64,000 bases of DNA, from positions 558,001 through 622,000 of the forward strand of contig NW_002476364.1 in assembly GCF_000189635.1 (NCBI RefSeq). Reading direction: 5' to 3'. The first letter of the stretch is position 1; each line of letters opens with the position of its first letter. Source of the stretch: Tetrahymena thermophila SB210 (taxonomy: Eukaryota > Ciliophora > Oligohymenophorea > Hymenostomatida > Tetrahymenidae). Below the pieces are notes generated by a model. The model was not told the origin of the DNA. It made no database searches and saw nothing but the letters and a program-made list of their open reading frames with translations. The position numbers and the translations under genes are program-made. This document shows, in pieces, positions 13,201 to 25,753 of this stretch.

Positions 13201-14777
13201 ATAAATAATTAATTAATTAAATTTTTATTTTAAACGATCAAATTAACAACTTAATTTAAATTTTATACTACTTCTTTTATTAATTTATTTCTACCTAAAT
13301 ATAAAAGAAATTAGACTGGTGCAGTTGGTGCATCAAATTTAGGCTTTTCTTTCACAAACCATGCTAATCTATCAAATTTAATAATATACCTCAGGTAAAA
13401 TTTTTTTTTTTTTTTATTAGAATTATAATTAACCTTGTTTAACTCAAGATAGAAGAAAAAAACTTACTTTTTTAATTTTTATATATCAACTAACAATATA
13501 AAAGTAAAAATAAAATTGATGACAAGAGTGCATTAGACTTATGCTCTGGTTTATCCAGCTGTGTTAATCTTTCGAAATTAACTCTATATCTTAAGTAAGA
13601 ATGATATTAATTAGTTTTTTTGAAAAATAAATTGTAAAAATAAGAATATATAAATAAATAATAAACTTATTTATTTTATTAAGTTATTTATAATATTAAA
13701 ATGGAATGACTGACTGACTAATAACTAATTAAATTATATTACTTATTAATTTATTATTAAATTGAAAAGATAGATATTCTTTTTCAATAAAGTAACAAAT
13801 TTTCATTTTAAATTTTAAAAGCGATAATTTAATCAATATTCAAGGAGCATCAGACATAGGATTTAATTTAGCAAAGTGTTTGCGTCTAAAAAATTTAACA
13901 CTTAATCTAAAGTAAAAATAGTTTATTTATTTTCTTTAATTGATATGATATATTATTTATTTAAATAATGACAAAAATATTAATTAAATATTCAATAAAT
14001 TAAATTTCATTTCTCTCTCTTATTTTTATTTTAAGCAAATTTGATTAATTGATTCATTTATTATTTTATTTCTAATTTTTAGAATTTAAATTAATATTTT
14101 TCAATATTAAAATTTTAAATTAAATTTTTCATGTTAAATAATTAATACATTTTCTTTAAAAACCCAAAAGTAATAATTGCATTAGTAATAAGGGAGCATT
14201 ATGTTTAGGTTCAGAGTTATTTAAGAGCTCTAGACTATCTATTTTGAATGTTGACCTTTAGTAAAAATTATTAATTTACTCTGGTTAAAATATTGTGTTT
14301 TTGTACAGATTATTGTTTGTTTGTTTATCTTAACTATTTTAAATAAAACAAATTAATAAATAAATATTTACATATATGTAAATAGATTTAATGGAGTTAA
14401 TGAAAATGGCTTTTAAGATTTTTGTAATGCTTTAATAAAGTGCAATTATCTCTCAGTTTTGAAAATGTAAAAATAGTTTATTGAGATTTAACCAACATAT
14501 TCATTTATTTTTGTATAACAAATATTAACAAAATGACCATGATTATTTAATTAATTTTTTTGTTTTTATAATAGAATATGGTTTCTAGATTGATTCTTTC
14601 ATTTATATATTTATTTACTTAATTACTTGATGATATGCTTATTTATAAAAATAATAAACTAATTATTTAATATATTTATTTAAAAGGTATGAAGATACTT
14701 TTTTTGGATTTAGGCTTAATTCTAGAGTTAAAAAAATGAAGAGATTAGTAGAAATCATAATTGTTAGAAGATATTGA
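10266..14777 (+). CDS. Leucine-rich-repeat protein, one repeat per exon
   Basis: Thirteen LRR exons and a C-terminal exon lie at 10403-10489, 11194-11283, 11521-11610, 11654-11743, 11879-11968, 12260-12349, 12454-12543, 12968-13057, 13308-13394, 13505-13594, 13822-13911, 14171-14260, 14386-14466 and 14687-14777 (TGA). Most exons are exactly 90 bases (30 residues) and every intron is in phase 2, usually splitting an Arg or Ser codon. A typical unit reads NKIGVFGASDLGSALAKC followed by LNLSNLTLEFR, the ribonuclease-inhibitor-like repeat common in Tetrahymena. The last exon ends in a basic KKMKRLVEIIIVRRY tail, as in other members of this family that I recall. The product is about 418 residues, probably a protein-binding solenoid with no signal peptide. 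The 5' end is weak: an 11-base exon ATGTCTCTCTT (10266-10276) gives the right phase but is speculative. Repeats near the end (exons 12-13) are degenerate yet keep phase, so the gene looks intact. Confidence 0.85.
12508..12905 (+). repeat. ~197-bp tandem duplication of half an LRR exon plus intron
   Basis: The block from the second half of the exon at 12454-12543 through the following intron (12508-12704) is repeated directly at 12705-12905. Both copies share ctaatctctcaactttaaat and the following aattaatttgtttg, gataagatcttaattt-like and cattcaatcaa segments. In the second copy the 5' splice site changes from ataaggtaaa to ataatgtaaa. The result is a decoy half exon inside the intron. Confidence 0.85.
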
Positions 14778-15379
14778 TTGAATAATAAATAAAATTATTT
14801 AAATTTTAGAATTTAGAATTTTAGATTTCGTTGTAAAATTAAAGAAATATTTATGTTTTTAAGCACTTAAACATATTAAAAAAAAAGTTAATATCATTTT
14901 TCAATTAGTACTTTTAAATTTTATCTTTACTCTCAAAGCTTTTGTAAAATAAATTTATTTTTGCAAAAACTTCTTTGTTAAAAATTGAATAACAAAATAA
15001 GCCAAAGTTTTTTTTAGCAATTTAGCGAAGTAGCATCATTATTTTTATCAGGTTTTGTTTTTATATATTTAACTGCTATAAGAAAATGCTTTAATATTTT
15101 GTTTAAATTTTTTCTGATTTATTTTGATATTTAAATTAGAGAAAAATAACAAAATTATTTTAAATATTAAATTAGTAAATTAAAAATTAAAAAATTTCAA
15201 TAAATATTTCAAAGACTAGGTTTAACAAAATAAATTTAAAATAAGTTTGAAAATTTAATTTAAAGATTAGAAAGTGTTCTTTTTTTAGTAGATACAATAA
15301 ATTTATATAAATGCATTTATAAATTAATATAAATAATTTCTTTTTTTTTGAGTTTTGTTAGAAATATTTATCAATATTT
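14778..15379. other. Intergenic between convergent genes
   Basis: Spacer between the 3' end of the plus-strand LRR gene and the 3' end of the minus-strand gene that follows. It is AT-rich and nothing was recognised in it. Confidence 0.5.
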
Positions 15380-16677
15380 TCAAATATTTATTCTCAAATC
15401 CCAAAATATTTAGATTGGGCAGAATGTCATGATAGGAGATATAAGCTTTTAGTATACAATAATTTGCTTAATATCCTGAAACATTATGTTTAGAAGCTAT
15501 ATTTATTCTTAAGTTTGTTAATATATCAAAGAGCACTCAACACACTCATGAAAAAATCTACCCTCTTCAATTTACTTGTCTTTATGGATTTTTTCGCTAT
15601 TATTTGTTTATATTGAGTTTTTTCTACTTGTTTAGTTTGAGCTATTTGAGAATTTATTTTCAGTTACAGGAGATTTTAAACTAGGTGATGTTAATAAACT
15701 ATTTGATTGTATGGATTATAATTAATCAGCTCTGATTGGTTAATATTTTTATTCGTATTCTTAAATAATATTTTATTTGTCGTTTTCAAAATCATTATCG
15801 TTTTCACAATAAATATGGTAATAATAGTTGTATTCTAGATTTACATAATATTGAGAGTGTGACTGAAATTATTTCCAATTCATTGATGGCAGATAGTTGT
15901 GGCTTTTAATATCTTAGCATCTATCTAAAGCAGATGCAAGAGCTTGACCTTTGAGCTTTTTTACGCTTTAATAAAGAGAAAATTCTATAAAATTTCTATG
16001 AGGATGCACCATTTCGCTTTCTGACTACTCTGTTTCATATTCAAAATCTATTAATTAAAACAGTGAACATATTTAATATTAACCTTACTAATTAAAACAT
16101 ATAGCAAATTAGTGTTTATAAAATAGATGGATGCTCTAAATTTGTAAAGATTTTTAATATTTAACTTAATTTAATCATTAAAATAATTGTTATAAATATA
16201 ATAAGTTATTTATTTATTCAGTCAATTACCTTTTTTGCCTGATTGTATGCTCATTTAAAATGAGTCTTCATAGTCAGATTGGTCTGACGAAAATTACTAA
16301 GATTCATTCGAATACTTCTCAATATTGTTTGTCTGAGTGAATTAAAGTTTGTAATTCTCCTCGTTTATCTCAAAAAATTATATGATTTGCTATAATATCC
16401 CATACTAGCTATTAGCTTTTTACTAATCCTTCAAATCATTCAATAGTTATGTTACTTCATAGTAAACATGATTTCCTTTTTTAAACATTCCTAGCCTCTC
16501 ATTTACAATTTCCTCTGCTTGATGTATAAAATGCTTCAAATTGTAAAAAAATGTTCCTTTTTCTTAAGTTGCACAACTAAAGCATCCCAGTTTAAGTTAA
16601 TCCATTTCTTATTGATAAACATAATTGACAGTTAAATTCGGATGTTCGTCGCATATTTGACTAAACTGACACTCCAT
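15380..16677 (-). CDS. Two-exon Cys/His-motif protein of unknown function, ~371 residues
   Basis: Exon 1 is 16677-16230 and exon 2 is 16047-15380, with a phase 1 intron between them (gtaattg ... attaatag) and TGA at 15382-15380. The N-terminus has Cys3, Cys9, His12, Cys32 and Cys35 (MECQFSQICDEHPN, then LGCFSCAT), a spacing compatible with a small zinc-binding, B-box-like fold. A second HECVEC cluster lies near residue 315. The middle is polar and rich in Gln, Ser, Asn and acidic residues. There is no signal peptide or obvious membrane segment. The plus strand also shows a long partial frame here, but it contains an internal TGA and is best explained as the antisense shadow. An alternative acceptor two dozen bases upstream in exon 2 also keeps phase. 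The family is not recognised. The last 50 residues read oddly and may hide another splice. Confidence 0.72.
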
Positions 16678-17891
16678 TAAACAAATAGATAAATAAACAA
16701 ACTTACTTAACTTTTGTTGAATCAAAAAATTTTAAATTACTATTTTTAAAAAATATATCAGAAAAGAATCAATTTACAAAATATTAACTTTAATAACTAA
16801 TTTATCAATTAGTTTTTGATCAAAAATTCTTATTTTATATATAGCTAGATTGATAAATCAATCAATATTAAATACATACTAGACAATTAAAATCAATTAA
16901 ATATTTTCGTTTATTAATAGATGTAATTTTTGTAATGCAAATAAATAAATAATTTTAAGAACCTAAGAAAATTTTTGTATTAATAATACCTTTTTCATAT
17001 AAATTTATTACCATAATTTGTGAAAAGTTTTAAATATTTTCAAATTTTTATTTCTATCTATTTTTGAAAATTTAGTTAAAAATAAGTAAAGATTTAAATA
17101 ACAATTTCATTTTCAATAATAAAATTTAAAATTAGTTTAATTTAAAAAGGTACAAACAAAAGGAACTCTTGAAGTGCTATTCACCTCATATCACACCAAA
17201 ACGAGAAAATTAAACATATTGCAATTAATTAAGATAAAATTAGCAGAAAATAACTATTAATTTAACATCTTTTAAGAGACCATTATGATTTATATAATCA
17301 TTGATTAAGACCAATAAAACATTTTTATTATTTAAATACAACTAATCAATCATTTATTTTGCTCTATAATAGTTTTTATACCAAATTTAATGTTTAATCA
17401 TTTTAATTAAATATTTAATCACAAATATTATAGTTTAATTAAAATTAATTAGAGATCGATACAAAAAATAATTTAGAACTGAAAATTATTCAAAAATAAA
17501 ATTAAAGAAATTTAAATATAATGATATGGATAGATATTTTTAATACTTAGATTAGCTTTATTTCAAAATACCATAGATTCCCTTATTTAGTAATATCAAA
17601 AATAATTTTTTGAAATATAGAAACTAAATTGAGTCGCTTTTTGACTCGATTTTCAAAATTTTAATAATAACAAAAAATGAGAAGAATTTATAGTTTATAT
17701 TTATTAATAATTCTTTATTTTTTTACTTTTTTAATAAACTAATTGAATATGTTTTAATAATTTTATGTATAATTTAAAGCTAAATAACATTTTTATCAAA
17801 ATTAAATATTTCAATCAGCCTTCTATTCTGAAATTTTCATCCTAATTTCTAATTTTGAACATAATGAAATATCTTAATTCTAATTTATATC
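16678..17891. other. Intergenic, no gene seen
   Basis: AT-rich spacer between the 5' end of the minus-strand Cys/His-motif gene and the 3' end of the Cys-rich receptor gene A. No exon-like composition was found on either strand. Confidence 0.5.
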
Positions 17892-20800
17892 TCAATTTTT
17901 TTCAATAATATCACTCATTTAGCACTGTTACTAAAATTCTATTTGACTTTAAAGGTATGAGGATTTTTATTGAAATTAGTTAGACTCTTATTCTTCATTA
18001 TCATCATCATATTATTAATAATTATTAAGTTTTTTTTTATAATGTTTTTTGATATATTAAAGCACAACCAAAATTATAATTATTATGCAAATAACCAAAT
18101 TAAAAATAAATAAATATAGGTATAAGGTCTATTTCTAATGATCTATTTCATTTTGATCATTATTTTTATTTTACTATTAATATTCTTATTTTAGTGTATT
18201 TATTGCAATACTTTTTTATATAAAATATTACTTTTAGTTTTTATCAGCAAAATACTCATAACCTAAATAATTATTCTTCCAATTAATTGCTCTCAGCTCT
18301 ATAACTAGTTTTCCATTAATCTCTTAATCAAAATTTATTTCCATTTCTATTTACGAAGGATAAAAATTATTATAATAGAAATCTTCAATTTTTAACAAAC
18401 TATTGTTCTCCTAAATAATATAAACTTAAATTGGAATCAATAATAAATTTTTATTATTAATTTAAGAGCTATCATCAAACAAAACCTAAATATTTAGTAT
18501 CAAAGATTAAGAATGATATAAAGTAACAGACTAATTGTTGCAAATATTAAAATTTTTACAACTTACAGACACTAGAGAATCTAAAAAAGAAATATCTTTT
18601 TGTAATTAACCTTGCTTAATTTCATATTATTAAATTTATTTTGAGTTAGAATATTTTATAGATTAAACATTAATTATTTATGACTATAAATCAATCTTGA
18701 ATTTGATCGTTTTTTTCAACAAACTATTATGGTAAATTTGTAAATAAAAAATGCAAATATTTAATAGGCATTTTTTCGAAAGCTAGTTTATTTAAATTTA
18801 ACTTTGCATCCTGAATTAAAAGCTGAAGTAACTATCAATTTTAAAGTCTTTGAATTCAAGGTTAAATATATCATCTGAAGGGTCAACTTTCAACTAAAAA
18901 TCATAACACTCTCTTGGCGTTTATGCTATTGTTATAATAAGTTAAATATTTTGACTTTAGCTAGATAAAATACTACTTTTAATATGAAATGTTATATATT
19001 TCTCTAAATTTATCAAATTTTATTCACAAAATTTAGATTCCAGCTGGTTGAAATTATTTTCACATCTCTCGAAGATTCCATCATCATCAAAAACAGGGTA
19101 CGAACTGCGATCAAGACAATATTCTTAGCAAATTCTATCATTATTATCAAGCAATTTTGTGAGTCTTGGACAATCAGCATAGCACATATTTTAGAAGAAC
19201 GCTTTTTGATTTGCACATCTGCATGTACCATCCTATTCTACCATAAGATTTGATAAATTACAACTCAAACAACTCTTTGATGATTTACTTGAGCAACTTT
19301 TACATAAAGGATGACATTACTAGCACTTATTATTTTCATCTGAAAAAGTTCCATCTGGACAAATTTATAAGCAAGAGTTTAAGTAAAGATAAGGATATTC
19401 TTTATTGCATTCTTCACAAATACTGACATGCTACTAACATTTAGAACAATTGCTTACCAAACAGCACTAATTTTTGGGCAAATTTAATGAATTTCCTTAA
19501 CATTTTAGACTATCACAAATGCATAATAAAATACCATTACAAAAATATTCTTTATAAAATTAATTACATTCAGTGCAACTAAATGAATTTTCACAAGAAA
19601 AGCAGTTACCAGGACATTTTTTGCACTATTTAAAATTAGCATCGCCTCCTTTTATTTATGGATAATAGCCTATAGGACACTTATCAAAACACTAGTTACT
19701 TCCATAATATTAATCAGTTAATAAATATTTGTCTGGTTTACATTTCAAACATATTCCATCAATTTTAGAACAAATTTAACAATTTTCATCACAATTTTTT
19801 TTACACATATTTAAAGAAGGTATAAACTAGTAGAATAATATGCACTCACATGCTAATAAAGCTTATTCAAATATTGAATTAGAAATACATTTTATACATT
19901 GATTTTAATTTTATTAAACACATTTTTGAATTGTTAAATTTTAATCACAATCATTTTGATTATAAACAATAGCCCAATTTTAACATTAATGAATACATCT
20001 TCCATCTTAAGAAGTATAACTAATAGAGCATTTTATACAAACATTTTTTTAATACTTACTACAGATTTCGCAATTATCAACTTTGCACATTTTGCATAAT
20101 AAGTTTTCCTCATCTACCAAATAATTAAATTCGCATTTAGTTGCACACAGAAAAGCGTTATCTTCATACCTATATAATCCATCACATGACTCAATACATA
20201 TTCTCATTCCATTTTCAATTTTATAAAATTTAGGGCATATTTTTACACATTTATTCCCTAAATAATAATCATATACTGAGTGGCATGAACTTCCACACAT
20301 TCCTCCATCCTGTAAATAAAATACACATACTTTTTTACACTAATTAGTTTCATAGTAATAAAAATAATTTTTCAAGCAAGAATTACATTCAAACTATTTT
20401 TGTTCAATAAAATAGTCATAATTAAAAATGCATTATTTGCACCCATCAGGACATACAAAACAAAAGTTTCCAATTTTAGAATCCATAAATTTTTATTAGT
20501 TATAATAACAGTTTTAATAGCATTTAAAATCTTACATTAAAAAATAATTTGGTAAACACTATAAGCATTTTTTTTCATCTTTTGATAAATTAAGACAATT
20601 TTAAATCTTCTCATTCATTTCTATTTTATCTATTGAAGATTCTTTTTTACCAGCTTAGCAAATTTATTAATCCTAAATATGATAAAAACCATACTTACAT
20701 TTTAAGCAAATATTCCCTTCATGACATACTAAGCAGTTTTCAATTAAGCAATCTAACACTTTATAACTTTAACCATATTTTTCTAAATACTAATTATAGC

Positions 20801-23147
20801 CTAAATTCAATTGCCCTATAAATTAACTCCTATATTTTTTCAAACACTTTTATGTGTCACAATAAATGTAAATTTTGCATTTCTAAGTTTGGCAAAAGCA
20901 TAAACCTTAAAATAGGACATATCCTTCCTGGCATAAGATGCACTATTTACCTTAATGAATGTAACTTTGTTCTATATGAATATTGTTTTATTTAATTTTA
21001 TCTACAATTTTACAGTCAGGAAATTTGGAATCAATAAAACAAGTATTATCTTAAGAATAATCAAGATAATATCCTTCAAAACATTCAACACATTTATCAT
21101 TTACAAACTACTTACAAGGTATTTAAGTTTATTTGCAAATTGTATAATTAGAATCAGAGTTTTAATAAATATAAAAATTTTGAAAATTATTAATGCTCCC
21201 AGGTACACTAATTCCACAAATAGCTTCACAATTAGTCCCGTTTATTAATTTATATCCACTTTGACATAATATGCAAGTACTTTATAAACTGTGTATAATA
21301 CAATTTTAAATATTTTATTCGCATTTCAAAGTTTTAGAGTTAAAATAAAATCCATTTTCACATTCTAAGCAAAAAGAGTGCTCCTTGTTGTATTTAGAAC
21401 ATTTTTCAAAATACAAATCCTTAATTTCCACTTAAGAAAGGCATTCAAAAACTAAGTAAGGGAATTCGGGTATATTAAAAATATGTAAGATCTTTCCTTT
21501 GCATCTTTAAAATAAATACTTATGATAGTAATAAATACTTACTCCTTTTTACAACTAATCTGTATAGTTAACACATATCTAGTCTTTCCTGTCAAAATTA
21601 ATCCCATAAAATTTATACTTCTTGTTCAGTTATATAATTTCTGAATCAGTACTAAAATAATCTGAACCTAAAATTGTTTCTTATAAATATTTTAAATAAT
21701 TAATAACCTTTAAATTTTTTAAATCAAAGTTTTCCATCAAATTTGGATTTATAACAGTATCCATCGAGCATTATAAGCTGAAACAATCATCACTATTTTA
21801 AATTTAATGCATACAAAAATATGATCGAATCCTTTAGATGCATCTATTTTTATACTCATCAATATAGTATTATTTATTTTCTCTACAATAAACACATTTC
21901 ATTTCACTATCAAACACACATTAATCATCTTCAATATGGTTACCATCAAATTAGTCTGAAGATTGTTTTAAAGATAGATTTTTTTTTTAATTATCTTGAA
22001 CCTTTAAGCTTTTATTTTTGAATTCTTACAATCTATTAAAAGAATAATATTCTTTTATTATGTTTTTTTCTGTATAATTTTAATTTAATCTTGCTCCAAC
22101 AAGAGGATCGTTTAATAAAAAAATTTAATCATTGTAATGATTTTCTTTATAATTTAAATTTATTTTATTTTCAAAATTTTATTAGTTAAAGCGATTTTTA
22201 TCATTTTTAAAGATACATTAGCCATTAAGAAGTATCATTTCTATGCTACACTTTAAGCATTTATTAGGATCTTTTTTATTTAGAATAATACAACCTGACA
22301 TTTTTATGCAATTTTAAAGATGAAGCTTATAAAAAGGAATACACTTTGTACATAGTTCTTTTCCTTGTATTTCAATATACTCTTGACAAAAGGGTATAAC
22401 AATTTAACACATTGATTTATCATCTTTTAATGCATAATCTTTTTAGCACTTTTAATAGCCATTCAAACTATATTATGAAAATAAAAAGCATCCTTCTGAT
22501 TGGTCACCATATTTCTCTTGATAAAAATAGTTAACTTAGCATATTTTTTAATCAGAATAGTCAATAACTTTGTCTGTATTGATAAAGTTTTCTCCTAAAT
22601 AAACTCCTTGTTAGGTCAAAAAGTAAGAACTAAACCTCTACTAAAACTGCTAACATTTATTTAACTTTGAATTGAATAAAGCACAAAATGTATAGAGTGT
22701 ATCTTTATATATATTTTTTGTATTAATATCTAAGATAAACCCAAATCTTGGAAATAAACACTCTGTTTCACTTTCATTTACTATTGCACATCTTTCAAAA
22801 AATTTTTAATCTTTAACGATAATATATTAGTTATTTGGTAGTAATTGAATACCATCTAATGCCTCTGCGCATTATCCATCCTAAGATAGTCTTTTACAGT
22901 TAGCATATTAGAGATGAGACAACTAAAATCTGAATTCAATACATGATTTCATATTTTTAGAAACAACATAATCTACTTCACATTCAATACAGAGAAGTTA
23001 ATCATACAAATAGGGATGGAAAGTATTAGGAGCATATATATGCTCAACGCACTAATCTATTTAATCTATTTTTTCACAATTAAATGATGAAAAGATTTTA
23101 AAAATAAGAAATATTTAAAATAAATAAATAATTCTATCTTTTTTCAT
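17892..23147 (-). CDS. Cys-rich (furin-like) type I membrane receptor, copy A, 1,751 residues
   Basis: One uninterrupted ciliate-code frame of 5,256 bases runs from ATG 23147 to TGA 17892. An N-terminal signal peptide (DRIIYLFQIFLIFKIFSSF then NC) leads into a huge ectodomain with Cys spacing of the furin/growth-factor-receptor type, for example CKSCSSKSSKSCLSC and CLKCKPDKYLL, over residues ~25-1,400. A Cys-poorer membrane-proximal region follows. A single strong transmembrane helix sits at about residues 1675-1696 (FIFNLVICIIIIILVVL), followed by KKHYKKK and a ~55-residue acidic/Gln-rich cytoplasmic tail. It should be a surface receptor or adhesin; the ligand is unknown. It is divergently paired with the plus-strand gene at 24047, and the whole pair is duplicated next door. 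Stretches resembling introns near 21500 and 18590 read through in frame, so none is called. Confidence 0.9.
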
Positions 23148-24046
23148 TACTTTATGGCTGAATTAATATTTAATTAAATTTATCTTATTTTTATAATAAA
23201 TTAAATCAATTTCTTAAGTGGTTTAAGACTAAATAAATTGCAAATAAACCTAATTTCAAAAAGGAAGATTGTATACAACTTTCTAAGTACATAGAGATTT
23301 TATTTTTTGTTAATAATTTATTTTTAATATATATCAAAATATTAAATCTAAAATGTAATAATTTGATTGTAATTTAAAAAAACACATTAAAATCTTATCA
23401 TGAGGTAGAAATTTCTAAATCCCTATTTTAAAAAAATTTTCAATCTAATAGAAAAATTTTGGTAAAGATATACCTATTTAAGAATTTAAGAAAGATTGGC
23501 TTTTAAGGTATATTTGATCAAATATTTCTAACACTTCAGTGAAATTTTCTTAGAATTATCTATGTAACCAAAAATGACTTATTTAGTAAGGTAATTATAG
23601 TATGTTTTTCATTAAGACACAAAAAAAACCATTAAATTCTATTCTCCTAATTTCTAAATTTTATATGAATTTTTAAAAATAATTTTTAGAATTCTTCTTT
23701 TTATTTTAAAAAACTTTAAAATCGTTAACCAAGCAAGGTATTTAAGATTCTTATTTTTATTTTTTACTTATCTATTATATTTATTTTCTAAAATCTAATG
23801 AGAATGGCTTAATTTTGAATATAAAATAAATGATTTTCAATAATAGTAAAAATCATTCCTTATTGATAAGTGAAATAAGTAAGACCACTAAATTAAAAAT
23901 AGCGGTAATTTAAATTTCAAAAGTAGTCAAAAGACTTAACTATTTTTTTTGAGAACAATAATAAAATTTTTACTTTTAACATTAGATTTTCTTGAATTTA
24001 ATTAATTAATGAGTGAATAATAATAAATAATCTAATAACATTTTCA
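23148..24046. promoter_or_regulatory. Shared divergent 5' region of pair A
   Basis: The 899 bases lie between the start codons of two divergently transcribed genes, so both promoters must be here. A stretch of about 33 bases at 23882-23914 (agaccactaaattaaaaat then agcggtaatttaaat) is preserved almost exactly in the matching region of pair B, at the same distance (~165 bases) upstream of the plus-strand ATG. That makes it the best candidate for a 5' UTR or promoter element. No TATA or initiator consensus can be singled out in such AT-rich DNA. Confidence 0.5.
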
Positions 24047-25288
24047 ATGAAGTAAATTTAAAAAAAAGAATCTAGTGAATATTTAAAATTCAGTTAAAGC
24101 AAAGGTAAATATACCTTACAAGAGGTAAATATCGATAAAGATATTGATTTTTATTCCATAGCTAATACCTAGCTTTTATAAGACTTAAATAATAATAAAA
24201 TAGATATCACATAAAAAGATATTTTTGAGTTAGATTAAAAGGATGGTATAAAAAGTTTTATAAAGCTTATAAATTAGGTGTTATTTGCCTTAAATTCGAT
24301 ATTACAGGAAAAAGCTAATATACTTCAATGTCTTAAGGAAGAATATTATGACTATTTAGTCGTAGATTACCTCGATTAACTATCTTTGTCAAGTAATCTT
24401 CTAGGAAATTTAAAAAATTACCCTTAATAAACACACTAAGCAAGTATTCAAAATAGTATTTGCAATAGTTATTTAGATGAAGAGATAAAAAAAGAAATAT
24501 CATTTTAAGAAGAATTAAATAAATATATTTTCATTGGAGAGTTGAGTAATTAAAAAAACAAAAATTTAGAGCTTTTAATAATACTAAAAGAGTATTATAA
24601 AGATTTAATTTTAAAAAAATTTTAAGAAGAGGATTATTAAGTAATAATTAAAAATCCATTTAAAATAAAACTCAATTAACTTAAAAATATTTACTTGGAT
24701 ACCCTGACAGCTAATTTTTAAATAGTACAATGGTGTGACCTTAATTATACAGTTAGTTCAGATATAGAAAGCTTGCAAAAATTAATAGATTAGCAAGCAA
24801 CAATTTAAATTTTTAAGCTTTTTGTTAATTTAAAATAAATATTAATTGAACATCATAATGATTGTGATTGTTATAAGCCAGATTTTTAAATTTAAGATTA
24901 TATTTATCATTCTTATGAAATAAATTTGAATCTATTTATAAAAAATATTGAAATAGAAATTGAAGATTGTTTATATTCAAATATAATATTGAGTCTAGAC
25001 TATGAAAAATATGATTTTAAGATATATAAAGGAAGTGGAAGAAATAAAGATATAAAAAAATTAATTCTAAGAAATAAGGATATGGATGAAATTGATTTAG
25101 CAGCTAATGGAATATAAATACCTAATATTTTAAATAAAAAAAAACTATTTGCCAATAAATAATATTAAATTATAATAGAAGAGCAAGATTAATGCTTATT
25201 AAGGATAGCCTTATTCTATAAATTTTAAATTTAAGATTTGTTAAGTCTAAATTTACAAAAATTTATTGTAGATTTATTTTATGATTGA
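24047..25288 (+). CDS. Single-exon protein of unknown function, copy A, 413 residues
   Basis: ATG 24047 to TGA 25286-25288 is one open frame with many in-frame TAA/TAG Gln codons. An in-frame TGA lies at 24014-24016, so this is the first possible Met. The product is acidic and polar, with no signal peptide or membrane helix. It has Leu/Ile/Lys-rich, probably helical blocks around residues 45-110 and 155-270. The C-terminal half (from about residue 290, KNIEIEIEDCLYSN, to FIVDLFYD) is best preserved against copy B. A CxCY cluster (DCDCYK) occurs near residue 270. The family is not recognised. Its divergent pairing and co-duplication with a Cys-rich receptor suggest, but do not show, a related job. 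Copy B is more than twice as long because of an inserted repeat region. Confidence 0.85.
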
Positions 25289-25753
25289 ATTATTAACTTA
25301 AAATTAAATTTAAATTAATTATTAGTTAAATAATAAAAATTTTTAAAAACACAAATGCTTTTTTTAAGCTATTTAAATATATATTTTTTTATTGTCAATT
25401 TTTGAATTAATTTTTGTAAATTTCATTAATTAAAAAAAATATTTTTTATGAAATAAATTTTCAAAAATTTACATGTATTTTTATCAAAACAAAGATGAAT
25501 GAAATAATTAGAGTTTATTTATTATAAGAATTAATCCCTCATAATTGAATCATTATCTTATGATAATTCTTTATTTTTTTTACTTTTTTGAATAAACTAA
25601 TTGAAAATGCTTTAATACATTTATGTATAAATTAAAGCTAAATAACATTTTTATTCTAAACTAAAAATTTCAATCATTCTTGTATTCCGAAATTTTCATC
25701 CGAATTTCTAATAATTTTGAACTAAAATAAATATTTTAATTCTTATTTTTATC
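25289..25753. other. Short spacer between convergent gene ends at the duplication junction
   Basis: The spacer separates the 3' end of plus-strand gene A from the 3' end of minus-strand receptor B. The duplication junction probably lies here. The right part resembles the DNA just left of receptor A, including a related ttctttatttttttactttt stretch. Confidence 0.55.

Noticed and set aside
15660..16250. Plus-strand pseudogene-like frame with one internal TGA
   Set aside because: The minus strand carries a two-exon gene with correct splice phase and better codon content. The plus-strand frame is its shadow.
18400..18650. Possible introns in receptor A (near 18581-18610 and 21500)
   Set aside because: On recounting, these segments are multiples of three and read through in frame in both A and B, so an intronless model is simpler.
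19013..19231. Minus-strand 72-codon frame, repeated at 26881-27099
   Set aside because: Wrong frame within the receptor gene. The overlapping frame has the Cys pattern and joins flanking coding sequence without a TGA.
20633..22021. Several plus-strand frames of 60-97 codons (also at 28510-29898)
   Set aside because: They lie antisense inside the 1,751- and 1,756-residue receptor genes and exist only because those genes are duplicated and rarely contain the complement of stops.
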